64,000 nt of DNA from Cafeteria roenbergensis (lineage: Eukaryota; Sar; Bigyra; Bicosoecida; Cafeteriaceae): NCBI GenBank assembly GCA_008330645.1, contig VLTN01000010.1, forward strand, positions 372,001-436,000, read 5' to 3'. Below the pieces are notes generated by a model. The model searched no databases, was not told where the DNA came from, and saw only the letters and a list, made by a program, of their open reading frames with translations. Numbering within the stretch: the stretch's first letter is position 1; every line of letters begins with the position of its first letter. Of the stretch, positions 46,949 through 60,100 are shown piece after piece. The position numbers and the translations under genes were made by a program.

Positions 46949-48882
46949 CTATCGCACGAGGAGCCTCGCAATGTCGGATGTCGCGCGTGCTCCGGCCGCG
47001 GGCGTTCCGGTGCCGCTGTGGCTTCCCGACGCCATGCTCCCGCCCCCCCCGCCGCCTCCGCCGCCGGCTGTGTACGCCCGACCAAAGGACGGTCTTGACA
47101 GCGCGATGGACACGTCATCCCCCGCAGTGTCCTCCATCGCCCAGTCCTCCACCGGGAGTTCGGCCACATACTGCGGAAACACACGACGACGCGCGTCGCC
47201 AGAGGCGCAACGCGGCACCAGGGGGAGGACGCCTGTGGAGCGCGGCCGGACCCACGACCAAGCAACCGCCAGCTTAACGTGTGGGGCGAGCAGAGCACCG
47301 CCAGCGAGAGCGTCTCTCACCTCCACGACCTCGGCCACCATCGCGTCCACGCTTGCGCCATCAACGGGCGGCAGCGTGTCGTCGCGCGCCCCCCTGACCC
47401 GCCTGGCGTGGACCCGCCGCACGGGAATGAGCTCCTCCGCCTCTTCCACCCACGCCCTGGGCCCCAAGAACACCACCGTGCGCTTAAACTCGCGCAGCCT
47501 GTGGAGCAACGGGCGGCCTTGCAACTCGCTTCGCATCTCCGGGATGACGGCCATGTTAAAATCGGAGCGAGAGGCAGCGCGACGGTGCTCGGGGTCCCAG
47601 TCGCTGGCGGCCACGCGGGCCTTGAGGGCCCGGTTCGCAAACACGGCCGCCCAGGCCAACGAAAACACCGCGTCGTGGGAGCAGGAGCAGCGGGCCACGC
47701 CCACGTAGTCGGGAACCCTGCCCATGACGACCAGGCCCGCGGTCAGCCGCTCACTCGCGGGGCGGAGAGCAAAGTGGCAGGCAACGTACGCCGCTGCGCC
47801 CTGCGCGGCGATGACGACGCGCCGCCCTGGATGGGACTGCTGAGAGCGGCGCACCACCAGCGTGAGCACCATCTCGCACCGCGCGAGGCTGTACGGGACC
47901 GCAGACAGCGACCCTTGTCCCGGGAGGTCGACACAAATCACCCGGAATCGCTCGCCCACGAGCGAGGCAACTGGGGCCAGCGTGCCGCGAGGCGCGGCTG
48001 CGCCAGGGAGCATAATCACCGTCCCCTCGGCCGCGTGCTCCTTGCCGTACACAGTGAGGTGCTCCATGATGTTGCGGCCGTCGAGCATTTCCTGCAGCAG
48101 CGAGTCCCCGAACCACGCAGTGTGCTTGCGCTGGGAGCGCGAGGGCGACCGCCACCAAATGCAAGCGCGCAGGCACAAGCACGGCCCGAGCAGTCCCAGA
48201 ACCAGCAGCGCCACCGCCACAGGGACGGCAGCTTCCGGCGACCCGAAGAGCTCTTGCGCCGGCATGGTGCTCCCCGGAAGCAGCGCAGCCACCTGCGGGC
48301 GCGCGTTGGAGAGGCGTCGCAACAACAAGCACGCGACTGGGGCAAGGCCTGTGTGCGCCTCCCGCGGCCCTCGCCCCAGGCCTCACGCGGAGCGCACGCG
48401 GCAAACCGCACCCCCCCCGCCCCGCAACCAGCCCGCCAGTCCAAGGACTGGCTCAGCAGGGGCACCGGACAGCCCCGGCCGGGACGCGAGCGAGTCCAGG
48501 GCGAGGCCCAAGTCGGCCGCGGCGCCGCACTCACGCCGCAGGCAGCCACGGCCAAGAAAAAAGCGACGGTCACGACTGGTCCAATCACCGCCCGAAGCAC
48601 CGACATGGTGTGAATGCGCGTGGTCGGGGCGCTCTCGGGCGTCCCGAGCCCGTCGCTGGACTCCAGGCCGTACGAGGCCTCCTTCGGCAGGCCGCTGAAC
48701 GACCCGATTCCGGGCGGCGCCGCCCCTGCCGCCGCCGCCGCCGCCCCGCGGTGAAAGCTGTGCGACTTGCCGAGCAAGGCGCGGCTCTTTGCGGAAGTGC
48801 GGGCTGGCGCCCCCTCGGGAAGCGCAGCATATTCGTGCAATCCGCCGCCTCGTCGGCCGCTGGAGGCCGTGCGGCCGAGCAT
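46949..48882 (-). CDS. Membrane-anchored alpha/beta-hydrolase-fold protein lacking the Ser nucleophile
   Basis: Two exons, 48535-48882 and 46949-48292, give 563 residues; the intron (gtgagt...cccgcag, 242 nt) is in phase 0. The first 90 residues are polar. A helix at about 97-117 (VIGPVVTVAFFLAVAACG) is split by the intron, and a second helix spans about 139-161 (VPVAVALLVLGLLGPCLC). The hydrolase core then has VIMLPGAAAPRGTLAPV (oxyanion region), RVICVDLPGQGSLS and the elbow VVIAAQGAAAYV. In active enzymes the elbow reads G-x-S-x-G; here the central residue is Gln (about Q280), so catalysis by the normal route is unlikely. A Gly-run and Ser-rich tail ends the protein. Start: the ATG ending at 48882 is the first in frame; further upstream only non-ATG codons are available. 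Confidence 0.75.
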
Positions 48883-49361
48883 GGGCCCGCCCGGCTTCCG
48901 CGGCGGCTCGACGGGCAGCAGCAGGGGGGTAGCACGCAAGCCCGGCCTTGCCGCAGAGCGTCGCACTCCTTTGCGTGCGTGCAGTAGAGTTGGCCCGCCG
49001 GCAAGGCAGTGTGCGGCGCTGCCGGAGCGTCCGGAGTGTTCGTCCAAGTTGCACTCGTTGGCAGCCGCCTCCGGTGTGTGACTGCAGCAGCAACTACGGC
49101 AGAACTAGGGCTGCTGCGCCGGGCGCAACACCTGGCGCCCCACGCGCCGCAGCTCGCCCCGCCCCGCCCCACACACTGCCTCGTTTGCTGTTTGGTGTTC
49201 AGAGTGCGACGGGGTGCGCGCGCGACGGAGCGCGCTGCGGGCAAACGAACTCTCAGTTTTCATCAAAGCATCCTCGCCAGTGCAACCACTCGGCCTGAGC
49301 TACGGCCCCAGCCAGAGCAGCCACGCCGACAATGGCGGGCGCAGGGAAGGTGCCGCCGAGT
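48883..49361. other. Spacer: hydrolase upstream region and 3' flank of the giant gene
   Basis: These 479 bases lie between two minus-strand genes and should hold the hydrolase promoter and leader and the 3' UTR of the giant gene. No repeat, RNA gene or named promoter motif was seen. Confidence 0.5.
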
Positions 49362-51078
49362 CTATTCGGGGGCAGCGGCCGCCAGGGCCTCGTCCTGGGG
49401 CTCGAGGAGCAGGTCGCGCACGACCTCGCTTGCGGCTGCTGCGTTCGGACTCCCCGGCCACCCTGCGCCTGCTGCTCCAGACCGGGACGAGAACAACCCG
49501 AGGAGCATGCCCAGAGCCTCGGGCGACCGCGAGGCCGCAAGCGCCGCGGCATCCGCCTGCGCCCGTGGCACTGACGGCGCGTGCGCCGGCACGCGCAGCA
49601 GCTCGCGCGCTCGAGCGGCCAGCGCGTCCAGCACTGCAGCCCGCTGCTCGGGCGACGGCAGACGCTCCGCACGCTTGCTCGCGAGCGCCATGGCCTCGTC
49701 GGCAAGAGCGGCTGTGGACCCGGCAGCCGGGGCTGCCCCGCCGGCGCCCTTGGTCGGCGCTGCCTTGCCGGAACCCTTGCCGCTGCTCGCTGCACCGCCG
49801 CGCGGGCTTGGCTCGTCGCCGTCGCTCCGGGCAGGCTGGTCGCCCCCGGAGTCTGCAGCGCAGCATGCAGTGTCCAGAATGGCCCCCGCCACATCCGCGA
49901 GGCCGTCGAGCTCCGCGCAGTCCGGGGCGAACACGGGCAACACGAGCGGAGCCCTGGCCTGCTGGCCGCTGGCCGCGCCCTCCTCGGGGCGAGGGGATTG
50001 CGCCTTGCCGCCCTTTGCCCCCTTGCCTGCCTTGGCAGAGCCGCCCTTGCCGCCCTTTCCGCCGCCCGAGCCGGCGGCCTCAGCCGCAGCCGCTGCTGCC
50101 GCAGCCGCCTCCTCCGGCGTTGGCGGGCAGGCAGCGACCACCACCCCAAGCACGGAGCTTGGGCCGAACCCTCTCCACACCCCTGCCGTCCAGGCAGTTG
50201 CAACGGCTGGCGCAGCCACCCGAAGCGGTGCCGCGGTCCCCGCGCCAGCCGCAGCTGCTTCCGCTGCAGCGCCGGCGCCAAGAGCACCAGAGCCGCCCGA
50301 CACCGCGCCCCCCGGCTGCATGGCCGACCCTGCCAGGGTCGGCACCCCGTCCATGACCGCCCTGGCGTACGCAGGCCAGCACACGCCCGCGCCCGATGCG
50401 TCCGGGGCCAGCCACCTGGTCGAGGCAGCAAGAGCAGCGGCCACGCGGAGCGACACGCCTGGGACGGAGAGCGACCCCGCGTCGCTCAGCAGCGACGTGC
50501 CCCCGTCCGTGCCGGCCCAGGCCCCGGCCGCGGCGCCCGCACCGCGCTGCGCCCGCATGGCAAGAAGGCCGAGCGGAAGCGCCGGGGGCGGCACGCCACC
50601 GGGCCCGTCTGGGTCCGACGCCACGTCGCCTGCTCCTGCTGCCGCCTTGGTGGCGGCAAGCGCGCTCCCGTCCGCAGCGCCAGCGCCAGCGCCAGCGCCA
50701 GCGCCGGCGGCGTCGTCATCGGCGAGCGACACCGTTGGTCGGGGCGGCCCCGCGGTTGCAGCGCGCCGGGCCGCGGCCTGCGCGTTGCGAGTGGCCCGCC
50801 AGAGGGCGGCATCCTCTTCCGGCCGCCCAGTGGCGCTGCCCCAGGCCGCGGTCTCCGGTGCAGGGCAGGCGGCCGCAGCAGCCAGAGGCTCCCGCCGCCA
50901 AGCCGATGCCCCAGCAACGGCAGCGGACGCGACAGCGTCGCCAGCAGCAGCACCCGCAGCGGGGCTTCCGTCTGCGGAACCTGCCGGGGCCGCGAGAACG
51001 GTGCCAGGGGCGTCGGCGAGTCGCTGGTTGAGCTCTGCCACCCAGGCAGCAGCCCACACCGCCCTCGCAGACGCCGGC

Positions 51079-51125
<47 letters not shown>

Positions 51126-54100
51126 TGGAGCAGCAGCGCCGTCCTGGGGACCTGCCGCGGTCGCAGCACCGCTGCGAGCAGAGGCCTGCTCCGCTGCGGA
51201 GCTGTCCCGAGAGAGGCGGCGGGCGTCCGAGGCCGCGGCCGACACGGCCGTTTCCGCAAGCGCGTCCCGCCAAGCCCCCCAGCACGGGGGCCCGCCGTCC
51301 CGCGCGCACACGGCAGCCCCTGCCAGGGCCCGGCTGGCCAGCTCGCCGGCAGGGCCTGGGGCCATGTCGCCCGCCTCCTCGAGCCTGGTGGCGGATCGCG
51401 CCACCGCAAGCAGCGCCCTGGCCGCTGTGGACGCGGGAACCGCAGCGCTGCGATGAAGGGCGCCCAGCGCGCGGCGGGCGACCAGGAGCGCTGCCGCGGC
51501 CGGTCCGTCGGCCCTGGCCGGACCCGCGACGGCGGCGGCGCCCGCGGGCAGAGTGGCACGGAGCGTCAGCGTGGCTACGGTGTCCCCGCCCCGCTGCGCG
51601 TCGGTCGCATCCCTGCCAGGGGCCGCCGCTGGTGCGGCGCCGCCGGACGCCCCGCCAGTGGGAGCAGCTCCCCGCCGGCCGCCTCGCCGGCCACTCGAAG
51701 CGGCGGCGGCAACTGCCTCCCCAGTCTCCTGCGCCCCCCACGGCTCCACCGGCAGCCGCAGCAGCAACTCGGCCCGCGCGACTCGTGCGTGCGCCAGCAG
51801 GCTGGCCGCCGCCACGTGGACAGTGTCCCTCCCCGCAACGAGCCCAAGGATCGGCCTGGCGAGGGAGCAGGCGTCGCCCCGCTGGCCCGAGGCGAGCCCC
51901 GCCGCCGCCGCCTGCTGCGCCTCTGCGCGGGGGTGCGTGAGGGCCAGCGGGGCCGCTGCGTCAGCGGCGTCGGCGCGCCACCCGAAGCGGCGCGTCCACA
52001 GCCGAAGCAACGCCTCTGCCTTGCCCACCAGCGCGAGACGCTCGGTGAGAGACGCGCCGTCGCCCGAGCCGGGCGTTGCGCGCCGGGCTGTGGGCCCCTC
52101 CCCGCCCTGCCACCCGCCGTCCACGCGGGCAGCGGCAGTGCCGGCGCCCTCGGCTGCAAGCCACAGCAGCGCCTGTGCCTGGACGGGCGCCTCGGCAAGC
52201 GGATCCACGCGGGAGGAGGCCACCACCCGGAGCATGCCCGAGGCGGAAGCGCGGTCGCCACTGGCAGCCGCCACGGCGGCGCGGCCGAGCAGAAGCCGTT
52301 GCCCAATCACCGAGGCGCCACCGCGCTGGGCGTCGCGCAGCCCCTGGTCGAGCGCCCCGGCGGCCAGAGGCAGGTCGTCCGCCGCCGCGGCGGCGGCTGC
52401 AAGGGCTGCTTGCGCGGTCAAGGCCTGCTCGCGCTCTGCAAAGGCGCACAAGCACGCCATGGCGCCGGCCTCTAGCTGCGCCGGGCGAGCCGACGAGCCT
52501 GCCGGGCAGAGCCGCAGGAGCTGCTGCGCGGCCGTGGCGATCGCTGTCGCAAGCACGGCAACCGAGCGACGCGGCCGCGGGGTCGGGCTGTGCGCCCAGA
52601 CCTCGGCCTCCAGCCCAGCTTGCGTCATCCAGCAGCTTGTCTCGAGGCGCCGTGCCCAGTGGGGGCCTGCACGCCGAACCAGAAGCGCGTCGCCCCGCGC
52701 AGAGGCGGACGCGAGCAAGGCTGCTGCACGGTCGCCGCCCTCCTCGCCGCCTGCCGCAGCGGTTCCCGGGGCCGCCGCTTCCTCGCCCGGTGAGGCGAGC
52801 ATAGCGCCCCACTCCAGCCCGCTGGCCGGCCCGCGCTCGTCCCCGGAGGGCACTTCTGCTGCCGCGTCGGCTTCCGCCTCGGCGTCGCTCGACGCCGTGG
52901 TCGTCGCGGCCGCCGCTGCCACCGCCTGCGCCAGTCGCCGCAGCTCGTGCCTGCCCGCGGCGAGACACAGCACAGCCGCCGACCACACGCTCTGGCGCCA
53001 CCTCTGCGACACCCACAGCCGCGCCGCAGCGTCCTCAGAGCTCTCAGGAGCCCAGCGTCCAGGGCGCCCGGCAGGGTCGTCCGTGCGCGGAGCGGCTGTG
53101 GGGGCGGCAGCGGGCTCTGCCGTCTCGGCGTCGAAGACTCCCCACACAGGCCGCCACACGGCGGTGGTGCTGATGCCAGACACCGCACCGGCGCGCACGC
53201 ACGCCTCTGCTGCCAGCTGCAGCACCCGGAGCCGCAGCCCAGCATCCGTTGTGGCGAGCAGAGCTGCTCCACGCGCGCGCTCGCCACGCGACAGGGCGCC
53301 CGGAACAGACCCCTCCGGCCCAGCCAGCTGCATCAGGGGCCCTAGCAGGGCCGCAGCCGCCTCCTCCTCTGCGTCGGACGACGGCCCCTCCTCGGAAGCG
53401 CCAGCGGGAGCGCCAGCAGCCGCTGCCTCCGCCTCGCCGGCCGCCGACCCAGGCACGAGGCCGGACAGCCCCGCGCAGCCCCGCCACAGCCTGGTGCTGG
53501 GGTCCGGCCCGGGTGCGGCCGCTGCTTCGGTCCCCAGGCCGCGGGCCTCCCGCACAGCCGCCAGCGCCGCCCCAGCCGCAGCCAGCAGAGCCGCCACGTT
53601 GCGCTCGTCGTCTGCCGGAAGGTGGTTCGCAAACCCGAAGCCTGCGGCCTCGCCGGCTCCCGGCGCGAGCGGGCCCTGGGGCGGCGGGGGCACGCCGGCG
53701 AGCCCGCCGCTGGCGGCAGCGCCGCCCGCCCCCGCGCTTGCGCTCGCGCCCGCGTCCCCGCCCTTGCCAGCAGAGCCCTTCTTCCCCTTGCTGGCCGCTG
53801 CGCCGCCCTTGCCACTTCCCTTTTTGGCAGAGCCGGATGATCCCTCCTTGGACCCAGCGGCGCCCGCCGCCGCAGCAGCTGCGGCAGCCGCGCCGCCGTT
53901 GCCAGCGGCGTCGTCGACGTCCGGCTCGCCGCCCTCGTCGGCAGCCGTGGGCAACGACGCCGGATCGGGCTCAAAGGGCAGCGCCTCCGCCGCCACCACG
54001 CTGCGAAGGCACCCGAGCGCGCCGGCCACATCCCCGGCCAGGAGCAGGGCTCGACCGCGGAGCAGGCGCGCGTCCACGACACGCCGCAGCTCTGCCGATC

Positions 54101-57100
54101 GCGTGGACGCCAGCTGCTCGTACACGGCCGCAGCAGCAGCCGCCTCCACGGCGAAGGACGGCCCGTACACGAGCAGGCCCGCGGCGCAGCCACGCGCGGC
54201 GGCGATGAGGATGGCTGGCGGAACGAGTCCGGGCTCGGCCGCGGCGTCCGAGGCGCCGGGGGGCCAGCTGCCCGCCCCGCCCGCCCACCTGCCGACATCG
54301 GCGGCCCTGCCCGTGGCGGGGGAGCCGGCGCCATCCACGGTTGCGCGCAGGAGCCGTGCGCCAAGCAGCCGAAGGGCCAGCACGCTGTCGGCCCCAGCAG
54401 CCCTGCCAGCGGCCTCGGGGCTGCCGCGCGCAGCCACCAGCTCAGCCAGCAAGCCGGCAGCGCTAGCGGCGTGGAGGCAGCCCAGAGGGCCGAGCGTGGG
54501 GAGCAGGAGGGGGCCGGCGTCGGCTCCCGGCCAGGCGAAGGCCAGCGCCGCCGGTTCCAGGCACGCGAGCCTCGCGGCGTCGCCCGGCCGGGGGCTGAAG
54601 CGGACGGCGGACCCGGCGTCGGCCTTGCCGGTTCGCTCGAGCGACCGCATCACCTCACCCCAGCCCTCCCCCCCCTCCGTGCCGGTGGCGTCGACGCACC
54701 CGAGGGCGGCGTCCACGGCCTCTCGGAGCAGCGCCTCAGCGCGCGGGGCGGCGTCCCGCCCGCCGCAGGCGAGCTCTACCGACCCGGCCTCCAGCAGGGA
54801 CGCGCACAGCAGCGGCATCTCCTGACGCCCGCGCAGCAGTGCCGATGCCTGCCGGTAGAGCTGCCGCACGCGGGGCAGCCACGTAGAGGGAGCGGGCACC
54901 GTCTCCGCCTTGCCACGCCGTCCGTCGTCCGGCCCCCGCCACGCTGCCGACGCGCCCAGACTGGCGCGGCCGCCGCCGCGGCCGTCGCCCGCCCACTGCG
55001 CTGCCACGTCGTCGATGACGCCAGCCCGCCTGACAGCCGCTGCAACGGGGCCCTCGCCCCAGCCTCCGGCTCCGCCCCCGCCGCCGATGCCAATGCCGAT
55101 GCCGATGCCGCGGCCAGAGGGCAGGGGCGCCGCCGCCCCTGCGCCGCCCGGGTCGCGGTCGTCGCCTGGCCCAGCCGTGTCCCTCCACCGCAGCGTCGGG
55201 ACGTCGCCCCCGTCCAAATGCCGTCCTCGGTCGGCGTCCGCGCCCCGCAGCCGCCGCAGTCGCGACACAGCTGCAGCGCCGCCGCCACCGCCGCCGCCGG
55301 CCCGACCGCCGCGGGCACTTCCGTCGGCTCGCGCCGACTCCGGGCCGAGGTCCGAAGAGCCGGCCACGCGGTCCAGCAGCAGCAGCCCGGCGGCCGCCCT
55401 GGCCGCCTCCACCGCCTTTCGCCCGATCAGCAGGTCCCTGGTCCGCCCCACCGCCGCCGTGCGCAGCGCCCGCCACCGCTCCCGCCACCTCGCCTCCCGG
55501 GCCTGCAGCCGCGCCAGCTCCTCCAGCATCCCGCCCCGCCGCTCGGCCCACACCTCCTCCTCCCTGCTCAGGGCCGAGGCCTGCGCCGCAAGGGCCGCGC
55601 GCTGCCGCTTCTGCTTCGCGCGCACAGAGGGCCGGTCCAGGAAGGCGGCCTCCTCGGCCAGCAGGGCCTGCTCCGCTCGGCGCATCGCTGTGTGCGCCCG
55701 GCGCCAGAGCACCGCCCCTGCGTGTGCGCACAGCGCCATTGCCGACGCCGCCGCGCGCTCCGCCTCGTGGCCTGCGGACGGCAGAGCCACTTTGGCGAGG
55801 GCGTCGCTGGCCGCCCGCCACCTGGCCGCCATCGCGGCCGCCTCAGCTGCGGCCCGGCGCTCGGAGGGAGATGCCGTTGTGATGGCCGCCTCCGCCGACG
55901 CCGCGACGCCGCCGCCTCCCTCCATATCCGTCGGGGCGCGGCTGGGGTCGGCCGCGTCCGCGTCCGCGCCGTCGCCTGCTGCCGCCACGGCGCCGCTCGC
56001 CTTGGCGAGCGTCTGTCCGTCGAACGCAAGCTCTGCTTCCGCTCCCGCGGCGGCCAGGCGCTTGCCGAGGCTCGGAGCCAGCTCTGACGCGGGGAGCGCC
56101 AGCAGGGCCGCGTCGGCCGCCGATGCCCCGGACCAGGCGCCCCTGCCCGGGGCCTGCTGCCAGTCGAAGCGAAGCGCAGCGACGGGGATGGCCCGGCGTG
56201 CCCGCTCCCCGATGGCGACGAGGTGGCGCCACTCCGAGGCGGCCCAGAGGGAGTGCGTGAGGAGGCGAAGGAGGCGCGTCACGCTGCCGATGTCGTCGGC
56301 GCAGAGGCCGGCCAGTGCGTCGGGCCCCGCCTCGGGGTCGAGCAGGTCGGCAGGCACGGCCGCCTCGTCCTCCCCGTCGTCCTCCCCCTCCCCCTCGCCG
56401 GCGTCGCCGTTGGCGCCCCCCCCGCCAGGCACCAGCGTCAGCCCCTGCGCCTCCATCTCTGCGGCGTCCGCCGCCCGCCGTGCCTCGGCTGCGTCCGCTC
56501 TGGCCCGCGCGCCCTCCTGCTCGATGTCCTCGCGCGCCTGCGCAACGAAGCGAGCGGACACGGCAGTCCCTGCGGGGAGGTCCGCCCCTGCCGCCGCCGC
56601 GGCGGGCACAGCCCCGCCCCCGGCAGCGGCCGCCGCGCCCTTGCCTCCCCCCCTCCCGCCTCCGAGGCCGCCTTGGCCCAGGTCGGCGGCGTCGCCGACG
56701 TCGCCGCCGAACCCCCTGCTCTCCGCATCGCCGCCCTCGGCGCCGCCGCTCATGCCCCCCTCGCTGCCCGCATCGCCGCCCACAGCCGCGACGACGGCGG
56801 CACCGGCGTCCACCAGGCCGGGCGGAAGCCCTTGGAGCCACACTCGCTCCACTCTGCCCACGCCCGCCGATTCGAGCATGTCCAAGCAAGCCACCACCAC
56901 CCGCCACAGCGGCCACCACTCGCCGTTGGCGGCGCAGTTGGCTGGCCCAAGCCAGCCGGCCTCGACCGCCGACTCCGCCGCCTTGGCCGCAGCCCGCACG
57001 CACGCCCACGCCAGCGCCGCCCGTCCGCGCACCGCCGCCTCGCCGGCCGCCTCCAGCGCCCACACGGCCGCCTGCTTTCCGCCGGGGCCTTCGGCAGACC

Positions 57101-60100
57101 ACCCTGGCTGCCCGCTGCGAGCGGAGCCGGCGCCGGCGTCAGCCCCTGGCAGAGCCGCAAGCAGCGGCACCTCCTCCTGCTGCACGTCGGGCTGGGGCTC
57201 TGCCCCCAGCTCTCCGCGCGGCAGAGCCACATCGGCCGCGACGCGCGGGTTGTTGGACCCTGCCGCCTGCATCCACGGCGCCGAACCCGCCCGAAACTCC
57301 GCCGCGCGCGCGGCGGCTCCGAGCAGCACGTCTGCCCGGGCGAGCGCGCTGGCCGCCAGCGCGCCGAGCAGGGCCCGCGCCTCCACGGGGGCTCTGCCGG
57401 CGTCGGCATCTTGGAGCGTGGCCCAGCGCACTGCGGCGTGGGGCGGCGGGGCGTGCCTGGGGCTGCCTTGCCCGAGCGCAGCGCCCTCGCGCCCGCTGGC
57501 AGGGGCGCTGTGGCCAGTCTCGGCGTCAACCTTGGCCGGGCCGTCCTCAGCGGGGAAGGCAAACGCCGCCGCGCCGGCCTCGCCGGCGGGCACCGACCCG
57601 GGCCTGACGGGCGAGCCAGCCCCCGGGGCTTCGCTGGCTTCGACGTCGTCCTCGGAGGGGCCCTGCCAGCTCGGCTCCGCCACCTCCACGCACAGCGCCA
57701 CGGCCACGAAGGCCGGGACGGCGCCCCACTCGCCCGCCGGCGACCGGTGAAGCAGCGCCAAGGCCAGGGCGGCGTGCGGCTCTGCCGCGGACGCGCCCGC
57801 TCCGTCGTCCTCGCCCTCTGCCGAGGGGGCAGCAGGAGCGGCGGCTCTGCCCGCCCCGTCTTCGGCAGCCGAGTCGCCGGGGCCGCTGGCTGGCGCCGTG
57901 CCGCCGTTGGCCGTTGCGTCCATAACCACCCCCTCGGCCTGAAGCAGCCACCGCAACGCCCTTGCCTCGCTGCGCGTGACACCCCGCGCCCCGCGTGCCG
58001 CAGAGCCCCCCTCCCCCCGGCATCCAAACACCTCACGCATGCGAGGCACCAGGGCGCTGCCGTCGTCCTCAGAGCCCTCGCCGCCTCTGGCTGGCCGCCC
58101 GGGAGTGGGGCCGTCGCCACCCCCATCAGCCGCACCAGCCGCGACGTCGTCGTCGTCGGCGGGGGAGTCCTCGCCAGTGGCGCCTGAAGCACCGCGCAGG
58201 CCCCGCTCGCCTCCCCCCCTCGCGGTCTCCAGCGAGGCAGCGGCCGCGTGAACACACAGCCCCAGGGCGTCCGCCAGCGGCAGCGCCACCTCCTCCCTCG
58301 CACCAGAGCCATCACCGCCAGCAGCATCGCCCGCGGCCCCTCCAGCAGCACCCTTGCCGGCGGCAGAGCCGTCCTTGCCGCCCTTTTTGCCCTTGGAGGC
58401 AGCGCCCTTGCCACCCTTGCCCTTTGCCGAGGCTGCCGCGGCAGCAGCTGCCGCCTCTGCCTCAGCGGCCGCCTCCTCCTGGGCCCGCTGCCTCTCCTCA
58501 GGGCCCAGGCGGGCCGCCTTGAGGGCAGCCCAGGCTGTTCCCACCCGTGCTACGGCGGCCCCGAGGCGCCGGCGCGCCGCGGCCCACGCCTCACCGCCCC
58601 GCCCTGCAAGCGCCAGGGAGCGGACAGAGGCAGTGGCCTCAGCAAGCTCCCTCGCGTCAGTGGCCCACGCAGCAGCAGCGCCGCGGAGGGAGCTGGGTGG
58701 CGAGTCGGCGGAGCCGCGAGGGGAGCGACGCGCGCCCGACGCGGACCCTCCCGCGGCCGCCGCTTCCAGCGGAAGGGCCGCAAGCAGAGCCAAATGGCCG
58801 GCAAAGCCGCTTTCAGCGACCGCTCCACTCAGTGCGTGGGCCGCGTCGGCATCGCCTGCTGCCAGAGCAGCCGCCGTGGCGCTGTCCAGCCCGTAACCGC
58901 CGTCGCCGTCGCCGTCGCCGTCGCCTGCATCGGCCGCCCCAGAGGCAGCAGATGCTTCGCGGTGCCCGAGCGATGCTGCAGCTGCCGCCAGCAGGCTGGG
59001 CGGCAGCGTCTGCGCCAGCGCCGTCGCAAGCGCCGACGCCTCCGCCTCGCCCTCGACCCAGAGCACGGAAGCTCTGCCGCCCACAGCCAGCTGGAGAGCC
59101 GCCGCAGCCGCCGCAGCGTCGTCGTCCCGGCCCGCCCCTGCTCCCGGCCCGCCTGTTGCGCCTGCGAGGTGACCGCCCCCGGCGAGACCGCCAGCCCGGC
59201 GCCCTCCTCCGGTCCCAATGGCGAGGTCGACGCACGGATCTCCGAACACCGTGCGACGCAGCGCCATGCCCATCTGGCGGGACCACGCGGGCTCTGCCAT
59301 GGCGGCCACCAACGCCAGCTCTTGAGGGGTCGCGGCTGCAACATCGGCAGCGCCGGCAGCGCCGGCGGCCCAGAGCGCCTCCAGCTCCTCAGCAGACCGG
59401 AATGCGGTGAGCGACGCGGTCACGGCGCCGTCTGTGGCAGCGGGCCCCGCGAGCACGGTGGGCCGCACGCCTCCCGCCGCGGCGTGGTCGATCCCGCCCA
59501 CGCCAGGCGCGGCGGCCGCCTTGGCGACCCGGCGTCCAGTGGCTGGCGATCCGGCCCACCTGCCGCCGCGGCCGGCGCTGGATGGGGTGGCTCCCCCGCC
59601 TAGGAAGTCCACGTCCAGCCGGGGGCTCCGCTCCGCCCACCGCAGCGCGGAGACGCTGCCCCCTCGAAGCAGCGCCCTGGCAATGACGGCAGCGACGGCA
59701 GGACCCGGCAGGCCCGAGGCCGCGAAGCCGCCGCCCGTGCCCGACCTCGCGCGAGCTGCCGCCGACGCCACCCGCGCAAGCGCAAACGCGACGCGGGCCC
59801 TGGCGGCGCGGCCGTGCGGCGGCAGCGCCCGCGGCGCGAATGCGCACAGCGACGCCCACACGCCCAGCAGCGGCCCGAGCACCCACGACGCCCCAAGGCC
59901 GCCCGCCGCCGAGCAGAGGGGAGCGCAGGCGTCGAAGGCGGCGGCAGCAGCGGCGCTGGTTGCCGAAGAGTCGCCGCAGCCCGCGGCGACCTCGGCAGCG
60001 AGCCGCAGGGTCTGTGCCCTGCGAGCGGCCGCAGAGTGCGCGCGCGAGGCGGCCGACGCCGCGCCGGCCGCGCGCGCGTCGGCCTCTGAGCGAGGCCCCT

